In this document: in pieces, positions 10,566 through 22,258 of the stretch | How the letters are laid out: every line of letters starts with the position of its first letter | Numbering within the stretch: the first letter of the stretch is position 1 | NCBI GenBank assembly: GCA_949130495.1 | Contig: OX422210.1 | Coordinates: 28,680,681-28,744,680 of the forward strand | DNA: 64,000 nt | Reading direction: 5' to 3' | From: Sambucus nigra | Taxonomy: Eukaryota; Streptophyta; Magnoliopsida; Dipsacales; Adoxaceae | Made by a program: the position numbers and the translations under genes | The notes under the pieces: generated by a model | Told to the model about the DNA's origin: nothing | The model's database searches: none | Seen by the model: only the letters and a program-made list of their open reading frames with translations

Positions 10566-10961
10566 TTTAAGTGATGGTGAATATCGTCCAACACTTCGGT
10601 TTAAACTCTTCAATGATAGTGTACTCTGATCGAAGAAGATTTGGTGCCTAAAATTCCTATCGAATGACGATTTAAGACCTTATTAGTTTTATAAACTATA
10701 ATTGTACCATCAGAAGGGGACCAGAAGATGCTACTTAAAATATGTGAGCCCAAATTATGGCCCCAAAATTTTTAGGGAAAATTATGGGTACCTATTATTG
10801 ATCAAGCCCACAAGAGTAGCCGGTCAAGCCCAAATAAATAAATAAGGCGCCCGACTCAAATTATGAGTCTTGAATAACAGTTAGAATTAAAGATATGATC
10901 GAGTTTATCCCTAAAAATCTCGAAGAGATATTCAAGGGATACAGGGCCAACATGTTAGTTG
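10566..10961 (+). repeat. 0.39-kb direct repeat, copy A
   Basis: It aligns with 13,788-14,182 from ttaagtgatggtgaatatcg to tgttagtt, with scattered substitutions. Shared phrases include gatcgaagaagatttggtgcc, aggggaccagaaga and ggccccaaaatttt. Copy A sits just upstream of the minus-strand Transposase_28-like gene, and copy B just downstream of the plus-strand one. It may be LTR or UTR material of one gypsy family. No matching target duplication was found. Confidence 0.75.
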
Positions 10962-12590
10962 ATGGTGCTAAGATTTAGCTCCGCCAGATAAGAGATGATG
11001 ACCTCAAACAGTAATAGCAATGGAAGCAATAGAGTTGTATGTGTATAAGTATATAGAAGGGGATGAGTATAAGGGGAATAAAGACAATGATGTATAGTGG
11101 TTCAGCCAATCAGGCCTACATCCACTGTGAGTGTGTGATCCACTAAATATGGGCACTAATGGCCTTAGATACAATGCTCACAAGCTCATTATCACTTTAC
11201 TGTGTACACAAGCAGAGTTTTATCTAGGGTTACAATTATCGATCCTTTTTTAAGGTTGAAGATGATAAATATATATAAGGCTTGGGTGGTCTTGTGTACC
11301 CCCCAAGCATGCATTAAGCATGTGAATAATGATCTAGCCAATTCCCTGCTGACACCTAAATGTGCCACTTGTGATCAATGATGACATAATTTTCCCCCAC
11401 TTGAGGGTATGATATTGTTATAACGGTATATCCACGTGCTATATGAGTCCCACGCACACTGTTCCACGCATCTCCCAAATTACACGTTGTGATGATGTCA
11501 GCCTCGGCCTAGGAGGCCAGGCTGAGGCTAAAGTTCATGCTGGCATTGGGTCCGGCTGGATATGGGACGACAATGTCATTCGGACTGTGATGAAGGGCCG
11601 GCCCCTTATAGGGTCGTCTGACCTATGATGAGGGGGTCGGCCGCTTATAGGGTTGTCTAACCTATGCTCTATGGTCGTCCTGTCTCCCTGTCGTCCAATC
11701 TAGGATGAGGGGTTGGCATGGACGACCCTTCCTTCAATGGAACTATAGTTGGACCCCTTATCCTGGACTTGAGCCCTCGTCTGAGATGGGGATACCCTCG
11801 GCCTGGTCGAGGGTGTATTTTGGTATATCAATCACCCCTAGCCCTTAGCCATAGATGTTGTTGAGATGGCTGAGGGATAATGTTGCCTTTGAATTCCAAC
11901 TGAGTGGTCAGGTTGATGAGTGACATTTGTTAAGTTGATTGACATCTTGTCAGGTGTCCATTATCGTTTATGTTTCCCAGGTGCGATGACTGCACACCAC
12001 TCTTGTGCCCTAATGATGCTTCTCCTCGTGGGTTGTGCACTGTTTTGATTAATGGGCCCACTAATAACAAAGTATTTAAATGATTTTTCAAATAATCATT
12101 CCTTTTCTTCTTCTTCTTCTTCTTCTTCGCGCGTAAGCTCTCTCTCTAGCTCCTTAGCAGTTCAAGTGCCATTTCTGCACTTTCAGCCTTTTCTTTCGTG
12201 TTCCATGCTTCATTCAGTCTTTATCTTCATCCTTAGGTATTTTCGCTGCCCTAGATTCCCTTTTCATCTTCTATTTTCACTTGTTTCTTGCTTTGGGGTT
12301 TCTTTTCCATTTTCTTGGTTATTTTATTTTTTCGGCATGAGAACCCACCCTCCTGTGGCGGTTATAGGGCTAAATATTAGGTTTCAGGCTCTCCCTCCAC
12401 TTTTTTGTGGAGGTTTAGTGCCTATTCGTGACTTCCTTAGGTTCTCCGGTGGTTCCTCGGTATTCTTCTTCGGTGAACTGTGTTCCCCTTGTTCTTGAGT
12501 GTTCATCCACGAAAAGCTTCCATTTATTTAGGTTTGATCCATAAGTCAACTTGGTCAACTTGTTTAATTTATTTTTAGGTCACTTTGATA
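10962..12590 (+). other. LTR/leader-like non-coding region
   Basis: No domain is visible. A short tandem duplication lies at about 11,594-11,670 (ggccggccccttatagggtcgtctgacctatgatg followed by a diverged copy). A TTC run at 12,098-12,128 precedes ctctctctagctcc. The open frame at 12,052-12,498 codes only a Phe/Ser-rich peptide and looks like leader sequence. The stretch probably holds the promoter and leader of the plus-strand gag gene that follows. Confidence 0.4.
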
Positions 12591-12983
12591 AAATTCGCAC
12601 AAGTGTAGGTCTCCCTCTTTATGCTCAAAAGACTCTACATTTTAGCCGATGAGTTTCCAACTTTGAGGGAAAAATTCTTTGCAGAGATTAGGCGAGTAGA
12701 GGAAGAGAACGAGCGAAGATGAGGGGCCGACCCTAATTGGGTAAGACCCATCTTCCCCATTACTTTAGCCATAATTTTACCATCTGAGCCCTTTGGGTCT
12801 TCCTGTCTTCCAGCCGAGTGTCAGACATGCGAGGGAGAAATGAACGAGAGAGCATCGTTACCAACGGGTGTTGGGCCTTCTGGGAGAGAAGAGACATCAA
12901 CACTTAGCCCAAGCCGACAGGCCAAGGAGATAGCTCATTCTAAGGTTGTCCCTGTGATATCCCTGTCACCTATTACTTTTTAA

Positions 12984-13795
12984 GTGGCCTTTTTAGATGG
13001 CCCACCGACAGGCGATGAGGCTGAGAGATCTGGGGACAAGAGGGCTGAGGATGATAGTGAGAATTCTGAGACTGATCAAGTTGACACTTCTAGTGCCTCG
13101 GCCTACGTATTTTCTGTTAGGTATCATGAACTCCTACTGTGGAGGCACCTCTTCAATAAACAACCGAATGTCAGTATAAGGGTCCTGAATGAGGATGATA
13201 GGGTCCTCCAGGGAAATGAAGGGGAAGTAGTTGTTTACGAGCAGATGCTTAGAGTAGGCATTAGGTTCCCTCTGCACCCTTCAGTAGTTGATATACTTTC
13301 TTCCCTTGGGGTTACTCCTTCTTAACTTCCTCCTAACTCCTGGAGGACCATCCTCGGTTATGTCTCCCTCTGGAAGAACACTTTCACCAATGAGCCCTCG
13401 ACCGATTTGTTCATAGCCTACTATAATATAACTTCTTCGTCCAAGCAACCTGGGTATTTTCATCTAGGAGTGAGGAAGTTTGACAAAAAACTCTTTCATG
13501 TAGCACAAACTTCCAACCATGATTGGAAAAAGAGGTTCTTCTTTATCTCTGGGGATTAGGAATTCCCCGCCGGGGTTGATCCCTTAAAAGACAGTCCGAG
13601 GGTCCCGAGGGCATGGTTCAACCTCTCAATGAAAGCACGATCAGACCCCAGACTCATCTTGCATGAGAGGGATATTGTTGACTATCTGAGGAAACAAGGG
13701 AAAGAGGGTGGACTTGCCAAATTTGAAGATTTGATGATCGCTCATTTCCTCAAAGAAGCTAGTCTAAGGGTCGGCCCTCTGACAAAATTAAAGTG
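12984..13795 (+). pseudogene. Transposase_28-like gag gene fragment of a gypsy-type transposon
   Basis: An acidic, Ser-rich opening (GDEAERSGDKRAEDDSENSE) leads to the family core VVVYEQMLRVGIRFPLHPSV, ILSSLGVTPS, then LPPNSWRTILGY. The TAA at 13,322 lies where the family usually has a residue just before LPPNSWR. Reading continues without further shift through KQPGYFHLGVRKFDKKLF and DWKKRFFFISGD, a second stop at about 13,558, then FPAGVDPL and ...LKEASLRVGPLTKLK. It is the plus-strand counterpart of the gene at 8,228-10,353. Two stops make it a pseudogene. Confidence 0.65.
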
Positions 13796-14182
13796 ACGAT
13801 GAAGATCGTCCAACAGTTCATTTGAAACTCTTTAATGATAGTGCACTCTGATCGAAGAAGATTTGGTGCCTAAACTTCCTGTCAAATGACGATTTATGTG
13901 CTTAGTAGTTTTATAAACTATAATAGTACCATCAGAAGGGGACCAGAAGACGCTACTTAAAATTTATGAGCCCAAATTATGGCCCCAAAATTTTTAAGGG
14001 CAATTATGGGTACCTATTGTCGACCAAGCCCACAAGAGTATCCGGTTAAGCCCAAATAAAGAAATCAGGAACCTGGCCCAAATTATAAGTCTTGAATAAC
14101 AGTTAGAATAAAAAATATGATCGAGTCTATCCCTAAAAATCTCAAAGAGATATTCAAGGGATACATGGCCAATATGTTAGTT
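13788..14182 (+). repeat. 0.39-kb direct repeat, copy B
   Basis: This is the second copy of the repeat at 10,566-10,961, in the same orientation, starting right at the end of the plus-strand gag fragment (ttaaagtgacgatgaagatcg). Beyond tgttagtt the two copies diverge: copy B continues accaacagtttctctt, copy A gatggtgctaag. Confidence 0.75.
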
Positions 14183-14400
14183 ACCAACAGTTTCTCTTAA
14201 CCGCATATATATTGTACCCCTGTCTCGGGGTTTTCTTGCAAGTTACTCAATACAACTGTAGACCTCTCCATGGACGTAGGCTATTTGTCGAACCACGTAA
14301 ATTCTTATGTTGTGTGATTATGATTTTTATTGTTCTCATTTTCTTGGTGATTGTTTTCGTTCATTGATTGTTTGTGTTGAGATTTTTTATCACCACAGTA
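14183..14400. other. Short spacer, nothing recognised
   Basis: Non-coding T-rich sequence between the direct repeat and the first trace of the gypsy protease. Confidence 0.3.
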
Positions 14401-14408
14401 CCGTTATA

Positions 14409-15686
14409 ATAGATGGAGGAACGAGTTATAATTTAGTGGCACAAGAAATGGTGGATACGTTCTCTTCACACTGGGCCACTTTCTAACCCACGTCGCATTG
14501 GATGGATTTGCAGTAGCGGACCATTACTACAACACGCAAGTGTCGAGTATTATTATCTATTGGTACTTACGTGGTAGAGAATAGATATTAGAGTATATCA
14601 TCTACTTTTAGGTCTCCTTTGGAAATATGACCATTTGAGCATACATTATGGTCGCGCTAATACTTACACATTCCAGCATCAGGGACAGGAATTCCAACTA
14701 TGACCTATGCATGAGATTCGATCACCCCACCCTTAGGTACTTATTATTTCCCATGAGAACTTGATAAATGTAACTATTAATGTCGGATTTTGTTATGCTC
14801 TCACTATAACCATTGGCACACCAAAGTCGGATATTCCACCTGAGGTTCAAGGTATCTTATAGGCCTATATGGATGTGTGCAATCCCCGAGATGATTTACC
14901 ACCACTTCGAGACATTCAGCATGCCAATGACTTTGTGCTTGGGAATCTCTCCACAACCTTCCCCATTATTGTATGTCCCCGATCGATCATGCATAGTTAA
15001 AATGACAGGGTGAGAGTTTCATGACCGCGGTTTGATATGAGAAAGCATGTCCCCATATGCAATTCCCGCCTTCTTAGGCCCAAAGAAATACGGTAGTTGA
15101 GGAATGAGATTGCCACGCCTTTAACAAAATTAAGATCAATTATTGTTTCCTTAGGCTAGAGGACATGTTAAACCAATTGCATGATGCTAAGGTCTTCTCA
15201 ATCTAGACTTGAAGAATGGATACCACCAAATTCGCATGCAACCCGAGACGAGTGGAAAACTGCTTTCAATACAAAAGGTGGACTCTATGAGTGGATTGCT
15301 ATGCCTTGGGGGCTATCTAACAGTCCCTCTACTTTTATACATGTGATGATCCAGATTTTACGACCCTTCATGGGCAAATTCATAGTAGCGTACTTTAACG
15401 ACATTATCATTTATACTCATCACATGTCACCCAAGCTTTGGATGTTCTATTATCCGAAAAAATTTACTTCAATTTAAAAAAGTGTTATTTTATGGTTCCT
15501 TCGATCACCTTTGGGGGATATGTGGTCTCGGGGGTAGTACGAGTCGATGATGCCAAGATTCAATCAATTGTGGATTGGCCTACCCCCACCTTGGTTTCCC
15601 ACGTCCGTTGTTTTCATGAACTCGCAGGGTTTTATCAACGATTTATGACTCGGTCAACCAGATATGGAACTGAAAGTATTAAGTAA
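14409..15686 (+). pseudogene. Ty3/gypsy protease and reverse transcriptase remnant
   Basis: The protease trace begins IDGGTSYNLVAQEMV (active-site D-G-G) and resumes near 14,595 as YHLLLGLLWKYDHLSIHYG, the usual LLGRPW-type segment. The RT part reads [17 protein letters not shown] (about 15,150), then after a shift [32 protein letters not shown] (15,379-15,414), then [19 protein letters not shown] and ELAGFYQRFMTR. The catalytic YxDD box is YFND (15,391-15,402): the first Asp is Asn. Several frameshifts and stops interrupt it. RNase H and integrase of the same element resume at about 18,130 after an insertion. Confidence 0.75.
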
Positions 15687-18130
15687 ACTCTGGCACCTGG
15701 CGCGAGAATAGGATCTTTATCTGGGCAAGATAGTAATGGCTTTCGAAATTCAATGTATTTGCTCGAACCCTCTTATGGTATAGGTTTGGGAGTCCTAAGC
15801 CAAACGAGTATTTTATAAAGAGCCGAAAACATGGTTCGAAGTCTTGGTATCGAGCCCGGTATCGACGACCCGATTTTCAATTCGGTCGCGATATCGGGAG
15901 ATACGCAAAGATACGTTATTTAGAGAGCGCAAAAAATTCCGAAAAAAAATCTACAAAATTTAAAAAAAAAAATAAGATTAACAATGTGGGCCAATCATAT
16001 AAATTCAAAGCTATACTTTAATATGCATAACATTGTACAATTGATTATACTAACGCGCTGCGAATTTGTAAGGTTCAATATTCCATAATAAATCAATATT
16101 TTTTTCACAAAGAATACAAATGTTATTTTTTAGTAAGAGGATAAAATGTTTTTTTTATAAAGAGGATACAATCATAATATTCTTAGTATTATTTTTAGTA
16201 AAGGGATATAAATGTGTTTTTTTAGTATGGTATATGGTTCCAAAAAGGATACAAATGTTTCTTTTTTAGTATTGTTATGTTTTTACAAAAAAGATACAAA
16301 TATTAATTTTGACAAAATACTACACTTTGTTTACAATCATTTTTAAAACTTTTTACAAAACATTTCACTTTTTTCTTATAAAAACATTTTCCCTTTTTAA
16401 ATCTTATTTGTACAAAACATAAGATATTTGTACAAAACATTTACCGTTTTAGGAATTTTTCAAAACAAATCATTAATAACTCTTAAATATTTGTACAAAA
16501 TTAATAATGGTTGAAGGCGAGTGGGAACAAAATATTAATAACTCTTAAAAGTGTGTGTACAAAATTAACAATGGTTAAAAACTGTAAACTTTTAGCTATT
16601 ATGACAAAACAAACGTTATTTTTTCAAAAAGGATACAAATGTTATTCCATAATAAAGAGGAAACAAATGTTATTTAGCATGTTATATTTTTACAAAAGAG
16701 GATACAGATATTGTATTTTTAGTAAGAGGATACAAATGTTATTTTTTTCGTATGTAATTTTTTTACAAAGAGGGTGCAAATATTATTTTTAATAGGTTAT
16801 TATTTTACAAAAAGGATACAAATAAATGTTTTGTGTACAACAAAAAAGTATTCTAACATTTTTTGGCAAAAAACTTTTTTTCTTATGCAAACAAGTTTTT
16901 TTGTACACAAGTAATTTTTTTGGGGCCCAAATAACAAAAGGCCCTTTTAAGGGTTTACTTGTCTTGTGGGAAATTGTAAAAAGTGGTATAACAAAAGGGA
17001 AAATAAGGGTGTAAAGAAATAACAAAGGGTAAATAGGGGTATGATGAAAGCTTTTAACTTAGAAAATAAAAGAGAAAGCAAAAGGTAAATAAGGGTTTGG
17101 GGTCGGCTACCTCTCACTCACCCAAAAAAAAATAAGATAAAGCAAAAGGGTGGAGAAAGTTGCGGAAGAGGGTTTGCTACGGTTGCAGTTCAACATCTCA
17201 ACTGAATTGGGATTTTATAGGTGAAAATCAAGCAAAAAATGGTCCGTGAGTTCTAAAGGCTATAGAAATCAGCTGACAAAGGTGAGATTCTCTTTATATT
17301 TTTGGCTTCTTTCAATCATTCCTTATTTCTTTCACTGTTTTTGCCCCGTGACTTCATCTGACAAATTTTTGCGATAAAAAGTAAAAAAATTGAACTCGTC
17401 GAGCTATCTCCTGAAGCTCCGATATATCGTCGAGTTAAACCTTATGCACCGATATATCAACAAGATGCCCCAATCCTGTACGATTTAAACTTTTATTTTA
17501 CACGCGTATCGTAATTAGTGCCCCGACCAGTGATTACGAGTCAACTCGATAGATCACGAGTTGACTCGGGCATTACTTTTAACCATGACCGATAAGGAAT
17601 TCCATTAATAAGTTTTCTTTTTTATTCTTTGGCACAACTAGATGAATTTAGTAGATTCTTTTAAGAGGCCCCCTTATTAGTAAGCTTAGATCCTTATTTG
17701 TCCCTCTTTTTAACTCCTCATTCTCTTCCCAGATTTTCCTTTGTCGCCTTTATCATCTTGTTTCATCCTTCTGAGATGTTCGGTAGGTGTTGGGGCCTCC
17801 TAATAAATCCTTATGACTAGTATGTTACTTACAAATTCTAATCCAGGTAATAAGGGGAGCACTCAGATAGATTTGAATGCATATTTTTGCAAAACGTTCT
17901 AGTGTACGACTGGATGGTAAAATTGGAAAGCAAGTTCCTGTTTTGAATTTATTCAGATCAAGTAGGAGTGAAATGATAACATGGGTATGCTCACAGAGAA
18001 GAGTTTCACATCCAATCATTGGTAAAATTTATATTCGGCTTCACCTTCACTTAAACATGGTTCTAGGTTCACATACAATCAGAACTTGTTGGATTAGCAT
18101 TGTGACTGACCCAATCAATGATTTAATGTC
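15687..18130. other. AT-rich insertion splitting the gypsy pol
   Basis: RT ends at about 15,686 and RNase H homology resumes at about 18,130; in an intact element they are nearly adjacent. The DNA between shows no gene. It contains a candidate inverted-repeat element (15,830-17,587) and, at 16,080-16,830, many degenerate copies of a phrase like agaggatacaaatgttatttt. The flanks 15,687-15,829 and 17,588-18,130 are unassigned. Confidence 0.55.
15830..17587. mobile_element. Candidate non-autonomous inverted-repeat element
   Basis: The ends read CATGGTTCGAAGT on the left and acttttaaccatg on the right, a weak inverted repeat (11 of 13). Flanks gccgaaaa and accgataa could be a decayed 8-bp target duplication (6 of 8), as made by hAT elements. 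Both subterminal parts are rich in cgatatatcg/tcgagt-type phrases. No transposase is visible. The call is tentative. Confidence 0.3.
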
Positions 18131-19563
18131 TAACTCATCAAGTACGAGTTTCAGTGGAAGACCAAGGTTGATGTCGCCTTCCGTCGCATCAAAAGAATTG
18201 ATGACTTTCGCTTATGCCTTGGCCCTACTAGATTTTGATTAGTTATTGAAATTTTCTTGTGATGCATCCAAGACTGGCATTGGCGCTAAAACCTGTTGCA
18301 TTTTTTAACTGAAAAACTGAATGGTGTTACTTTAAACTATTCCACTTATGATCTTGAATTTTACGTTGTTGTCAAAGAAGTAAAATTTTGATAAGCTTAT
18401 CTCCTACATAAGGAGTTTGTTATTAAGTCCGATCATGAGGCTCTTCGATTTCTCCATAGTTAGCGTTGAGTAAGTGATCTCCATACTAAGTGGACGGCTT
18501 ACCACTAGTGATATACCTTCCATATTCATTACAAATCGGAAAAATAAATTCAAGTCGTTGAGCCGTAGGAATTATGCTTTAGTTACCCCGAGTCTTTAAC
18601 TTTGATGAGGTAAGAGACCTATATGAGACGGATATCCAGTTCATCCCCACTTATGTCACATGTCAACAAAAAAAATCGCCCCTCGTGATTAGTTACTTCA
18701 GTATTGCTTGCTATTTTGTGGCACGGTGCATCACCACTTTCTCTCCGAGAGAAGATTATTGTCGTGACATGAGACAAGCCCGCACTCATGTCACCTTGTG
18801 TGATAAGTTATACTGGCCTATTATACGGTGTGACGAAAATACTTTTATCAAGCGATGCTACACTTGTCAAACGGCTAAAGGGCACTATTCTAATACCGAC
18901 CTATATACTCCATTTCTAGTCCCGTAGTGATCGTGGAAGGATGTCTCTATGATTTCATTGTTGGCCTTCCTTGCACAACAAAAGGGAATGATTCCATTTT
19001 TGTGGTAGTAGATCATTTTTAAAAAGTGGCTCATCTTATACCATGTTCTAGTACTTCAAATGCTTCCTATGTCACCACTCTCTATTTTTAAGAAGTTATT
19101 CGTCTTCATGGAGCTTCTCGAAGCATTACATCCAATAGGATAGAGACGTCTGTTACACAAGTCATTTTTGGCGCACTATGTGGGGCCTTCTCCAATGTTC
19201 CTTCTAGTTTTATAATGTCTTCCATCCTCAAATCGGTGGCCAGAGGTAGCCAATGGAAGATTGGGTGACCATCTTCAATGCGTAGCTTCAAAGACTCTGA
19301 AATGTAGGGATATTTTCATTTCTCAAGATGAATTAACATTTAACAATGTCGTGAATCTTTATACATGTCTCTCACCAATTCATATAGTTTTGGGTACTTA
19401 TCCACCCTTCAAGTGGATTGGGTCGAGTTCTCCCCTTGAACGACTACCATTCAGTCTGATATTCATACTCATTTATAATGAGTTTATGCCTCTTACGATG
19501 ATCATTTCGACAATGGGTGTACTCTCTCTCCATCAATTAGATCATCGTAGGCCCCTTATATAA
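18130..19563 (+). pseudogene. Ty3/gypsy RNase H and integrase remnant
   Basis: RNase H starts near AFRRIKRIDDF, then KFSCDASKTGIGA (catalytic Asp of the CDAS box). The integrase zinc-binding region follows at 18,685-18,927 (RQARTHVTLCDKLYWPIIR ... FIKRCYTCQTAKG). The core continues through frame changes as DFIVGLPCTTKGNDSIFVVV, VAHLIPCSSTSNASYVTTL and VIRLHGASRSITSNR, then NGRLGDHLQCVASK and TFNNVVNLYTCLSPIHIVLG at 19,250-19,400. It carries many stops. It is the continuation of the RT at 14,409-15,686. Confidence 0.75.
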
Positions 19564-19721
19564 TCTTCCCATCTTTCCTATAAATAACCATTAGCTCATC
19601 TTTTATACGCACTATTACATTTTTAGAAAAGTTAAATGAGAGAAATTCTTTAGTTTTCTTCCCAAAATTATGAGGAGTTGTTTAAATAAATCGCTTCCAA
19701 TCCCACTACACATCGAATTGG
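19564..19721. other. Spacer between gypsy remnant and LTR
   Basis: No gene is visible. It is the outer flank of the LTR that starts at 19,722. No primer-binding site is seen on this side. Confidence 0.3.
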
Positions 19722-19760
19722 TGATGTGTAATGGGAGTGAAAGAGTTTTATCTACACTAC

Positions 19761-19815
<55 letters not shown>

Positions 19816-20157
19816 CCATGTTTAGAGGCTAAGGGCCTAAGGAAAATATCTCCCTCAATCTTTATTAAAATATGGAAGTTAAGTATAAATGAGGGGCCCA
19901 AGGCCTTATTTACATGACAAAAGTTGCTTGTTAATCAAGTCAGATAAAAAATGACTAAAAAGAACAAACTAATAAATCAAGAAATGACAATATAGTACCT
20001 AACTTGGAGACCAAGTCATGACGTAAATGGCAAAGACTAAAATACCCTAAAATATAATATTCTTCTATTTAACTACTAAATACAATAGAAATACAATTAG
20101 AATTGAAAATCTCTTTCGGATCTTCCTCGTTGCAACAGAGGTCACCAATATACATCA
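19722..20157 (-). repeat. LTR of the (TTG)n family, copy 2 (3' LTR on minus strand)
   Basis: On the minus strand it starts TGATGTATATTGG and ends ...TTACACATCA. It contains a long TTG microsatellite (19,762-19,816) at the place where copy 1 (986-1425) has one or two units. Confidence 0.65.
19762..19816. repeat. (CAA)18 microsatellite inside an LTR
   Basis: About 18 uninterrupted CAA units (TTG on the minus strand), flanked by ctacactaca and ccatgtttagaggc, exactly as at 28,847-28,892. Confidence 0.95.
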
Positions 20158-20172
20158 TTATCCCCTCCTTAG
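20158..20172 (-). promoter_or_regulatory. Polypurine tract (minus strand)
   Basis: On the minus strand taaggaggggataa lies directly before the LTR start TGATGTATATTGG. Confidence 0.5.
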
Positions 20173-20682
20173 AAAAATCTCATACTTGATCGTGAGGAGA
20201 AATATGCCTACGCCCATGCTAAATGAACAAATACTTTGAAAATATTTTTTTTATCTATTATTGGGGGTGAGAAATAATTTTTTTGAAAAAGTTGGGACCC
20301 AAATAGAATATTTTTCATCACTTTGAAAATTGAGGGATTTTCAAACTTCTTATCCCAATAAATTCGTTTTGGCTTATTAAAACCCAACCCATTTGGTTTG
20401 TCTCTGGAAATTGGGCCAAGATTGCACAAAATCAACTTGGGCTACCGAATCTCTTTAAAACCTTCATAGCCCAAGCCCATATACCACTTGAAATCGCCAT
20501 CACCTCCAAAGAAACCCTATCCTCGTCTTTATTCTTTTTACCAAGCCCTAGCACCTCAATAATTCAATCTAACCTCTTTGGAAGTCGCCAGAGTCCAGAC
20601 TAGCATTAGTGGTGGTTAGATTTTAAAATCTAAGGCCAAAATTTCTAGGCAGTCGTTGTTATGGTTGGTCTGAGGTCGGTGA
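20173..20682. other. Interior of the (TTG)n element up to the copia insertion
   Basis: No domain is recognised. The minus-strand open frame of 75 codons at 20,208-20,435 has no family features. The right edge is the copia target duplication GGTGA (20,678-20,682). Confidence 0.4.
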
Positions 20683-21587
20683 TGTTGGTAAAGCTTCACA
20701 GTTGTCAATGCAAAGCTTTGAAAACAAAATATCTTGTTTTGCCTTTGACCATTTAAAGAAAAAAATGCCTACACCCGTGATAGTTAGTCCCACATCGGTA
20801 AGGGGGTAGGAATTGGTGTGGTATATTTACAATTTATTTGGAACAAATGGGCAAGCCCTTTGGGCATTAGATGTTTTGTGTGTATGGGTGGGGGACTTAT
20901 TGGGACAAGTCACACACACGCGCGCATCACCATTGTCGTCTGTCCGGCCGGCCCGTGCCCATGTTCGGGTTCGGGTCCAGGTCTTGGGCTTGGGCTCATT
21001 AAGAAATAATTTTTTGGACAAATACAGAATTGTTTTTTGGGCTTTAAAAATTATATTTTAACGATTTTTTTTATAAAATTAAAACGTGGTTATATCTAAG
21101 TTGAATTTTTCACCCCAGTTGCCCACTACTTTCTAGTTTTTTGTCCAGCGTCTGTTTTGTTTCCCCATAAAAGAGGTATTCCACCTCCATTTTTGATAGA
21201 TTTGTTCTGCAACGTTTCTAAACACAAAACTGCTTCTAAATTTTTTCCTCCTACACTGGAATAATAAATTTAACCCAAATTTATTATTAGACTCGAGAAA
21301 TTATTATAAATGGATGTACATGGACCGTATTGATTCTTGTGCTTTATTAATACGCATTTTATTTATTAGAGGTTGTTTTATCCTGGGGTGGTGAGGCATT
21401 TGTGACTGTCAGTACACATTGGGCAGAGCTGCGAAACACCTTAAAGAGAGAGACATTGTTCGCGACACAACCGTGTTCTAGACTGTACCTGCTTTTGGGG
21501 TTTCTTGTTCTTTCTGTCTCGGATTTATTTACTCCAAAATTGGGTAATTTCGTTCCTTAATTCTTCATTTAATTTACTGCTGCTACA
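20683..21587 (+). repeat. 5' LTR of the copia element
   Basis: 905 bp, TG...CA. The interior starts aaaattttaaggtattctga. I do not see a canonical TGGTATCAGAGC primer site; ggtattctga (21,598-21,607) may be its decayed form. Confidence 0.9.
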
Positions 21588-21616
21588 AAAATTTTAAGGT
21601 ATTCTGAAATTCTTCC

Positions 21617-22258
21617 ATGGATGAAATTAACTCATCCAACCTAAACAAACCTTTCAAATATGAAGGCCAACATTTTAAACATTGGAGCAAAAAACTGTTA
21701 TTTTATTTAACTACGAAAAAGGTCGCATCATGTGTTCAATTTGACAAACCCGTAGTAAATAATCCACCTACTGTTGAGGAAAGCAAAACAATTAGGACTT
21801 GGGAGGAAAATGAGTTTCTGTGTAAGAACTATATTTTGAATGCTCTAAGTGATGAACTTAATGACTATTATGTCAATTATAAAACTGCAAAAGATGTTTG
21901 GGATGCACTTTTTAAAAAGTATGACACGGAGGAGGCGGGTGCTAAAAAATATGCCATCAGCCGTTATTTGAAATTTCGAATGAAGGATGACAAATTTGTT
22001 GTTGCTCAAACCCATGATTTGCAAATGATTGCCCGTGAAATTATTTCTGAGGGCATGGTTTTAAATGAGCAATTTCAGGTGGCTGTAATTATTGATAAAT
22101 TGTCTCCACTGTTCAAAAAGTTTAAAAATATTTTGAGGAATAAGTCTAAAGAATTTTCACTAGAGTCACTCATTACTAAATTGAGAATTGAGGAGGAATC
22201 TCGAAAACAAGACTATAAAGATGAAATTCTTGTTGTGTCTAACAACAAAAATAAATAA
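21617..22258 (+). pseudogene. Copia gag N-terminal part (UBN2-like)
   Basis: 213 codons from ATG at 21,617, 29 bp after the LTR. The protein opens MDEINSSNLNKPFKYEGQHF and continues with the tryptophan-rich pattern of plant copia Gag (HWSKKLLFYL, TWEENEFLCKNYILNALSDE, AKDVWDALFKKY). This is the capsid-like domain that self-assembles around element RNA. The frame ends in an A-rich run (22,240-22,265), where an indel separates it from the zinc knuckle in another frame. In an intact element the two would be one protein. Confidence 0.85.

Noticed and set aside
12052..12498. 148-codon plus-strand frame
   Set aside because: Ser/Phe-rich product of a TTC-rich leader, with no domain; I treat it as the leader of the following gag gene.
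16080..16830. A CRISPR-like array because of recurring gatacaaatgtt phrases
   Set aside because: Units vary in length and sequence, spacers are not uniform, and the context is plant DNA; it is degenerate AT-rich repetition.
19615..19815. Leu-rich minus-strand frame
   Set aside because: It is the (TTG)n microsatellite.
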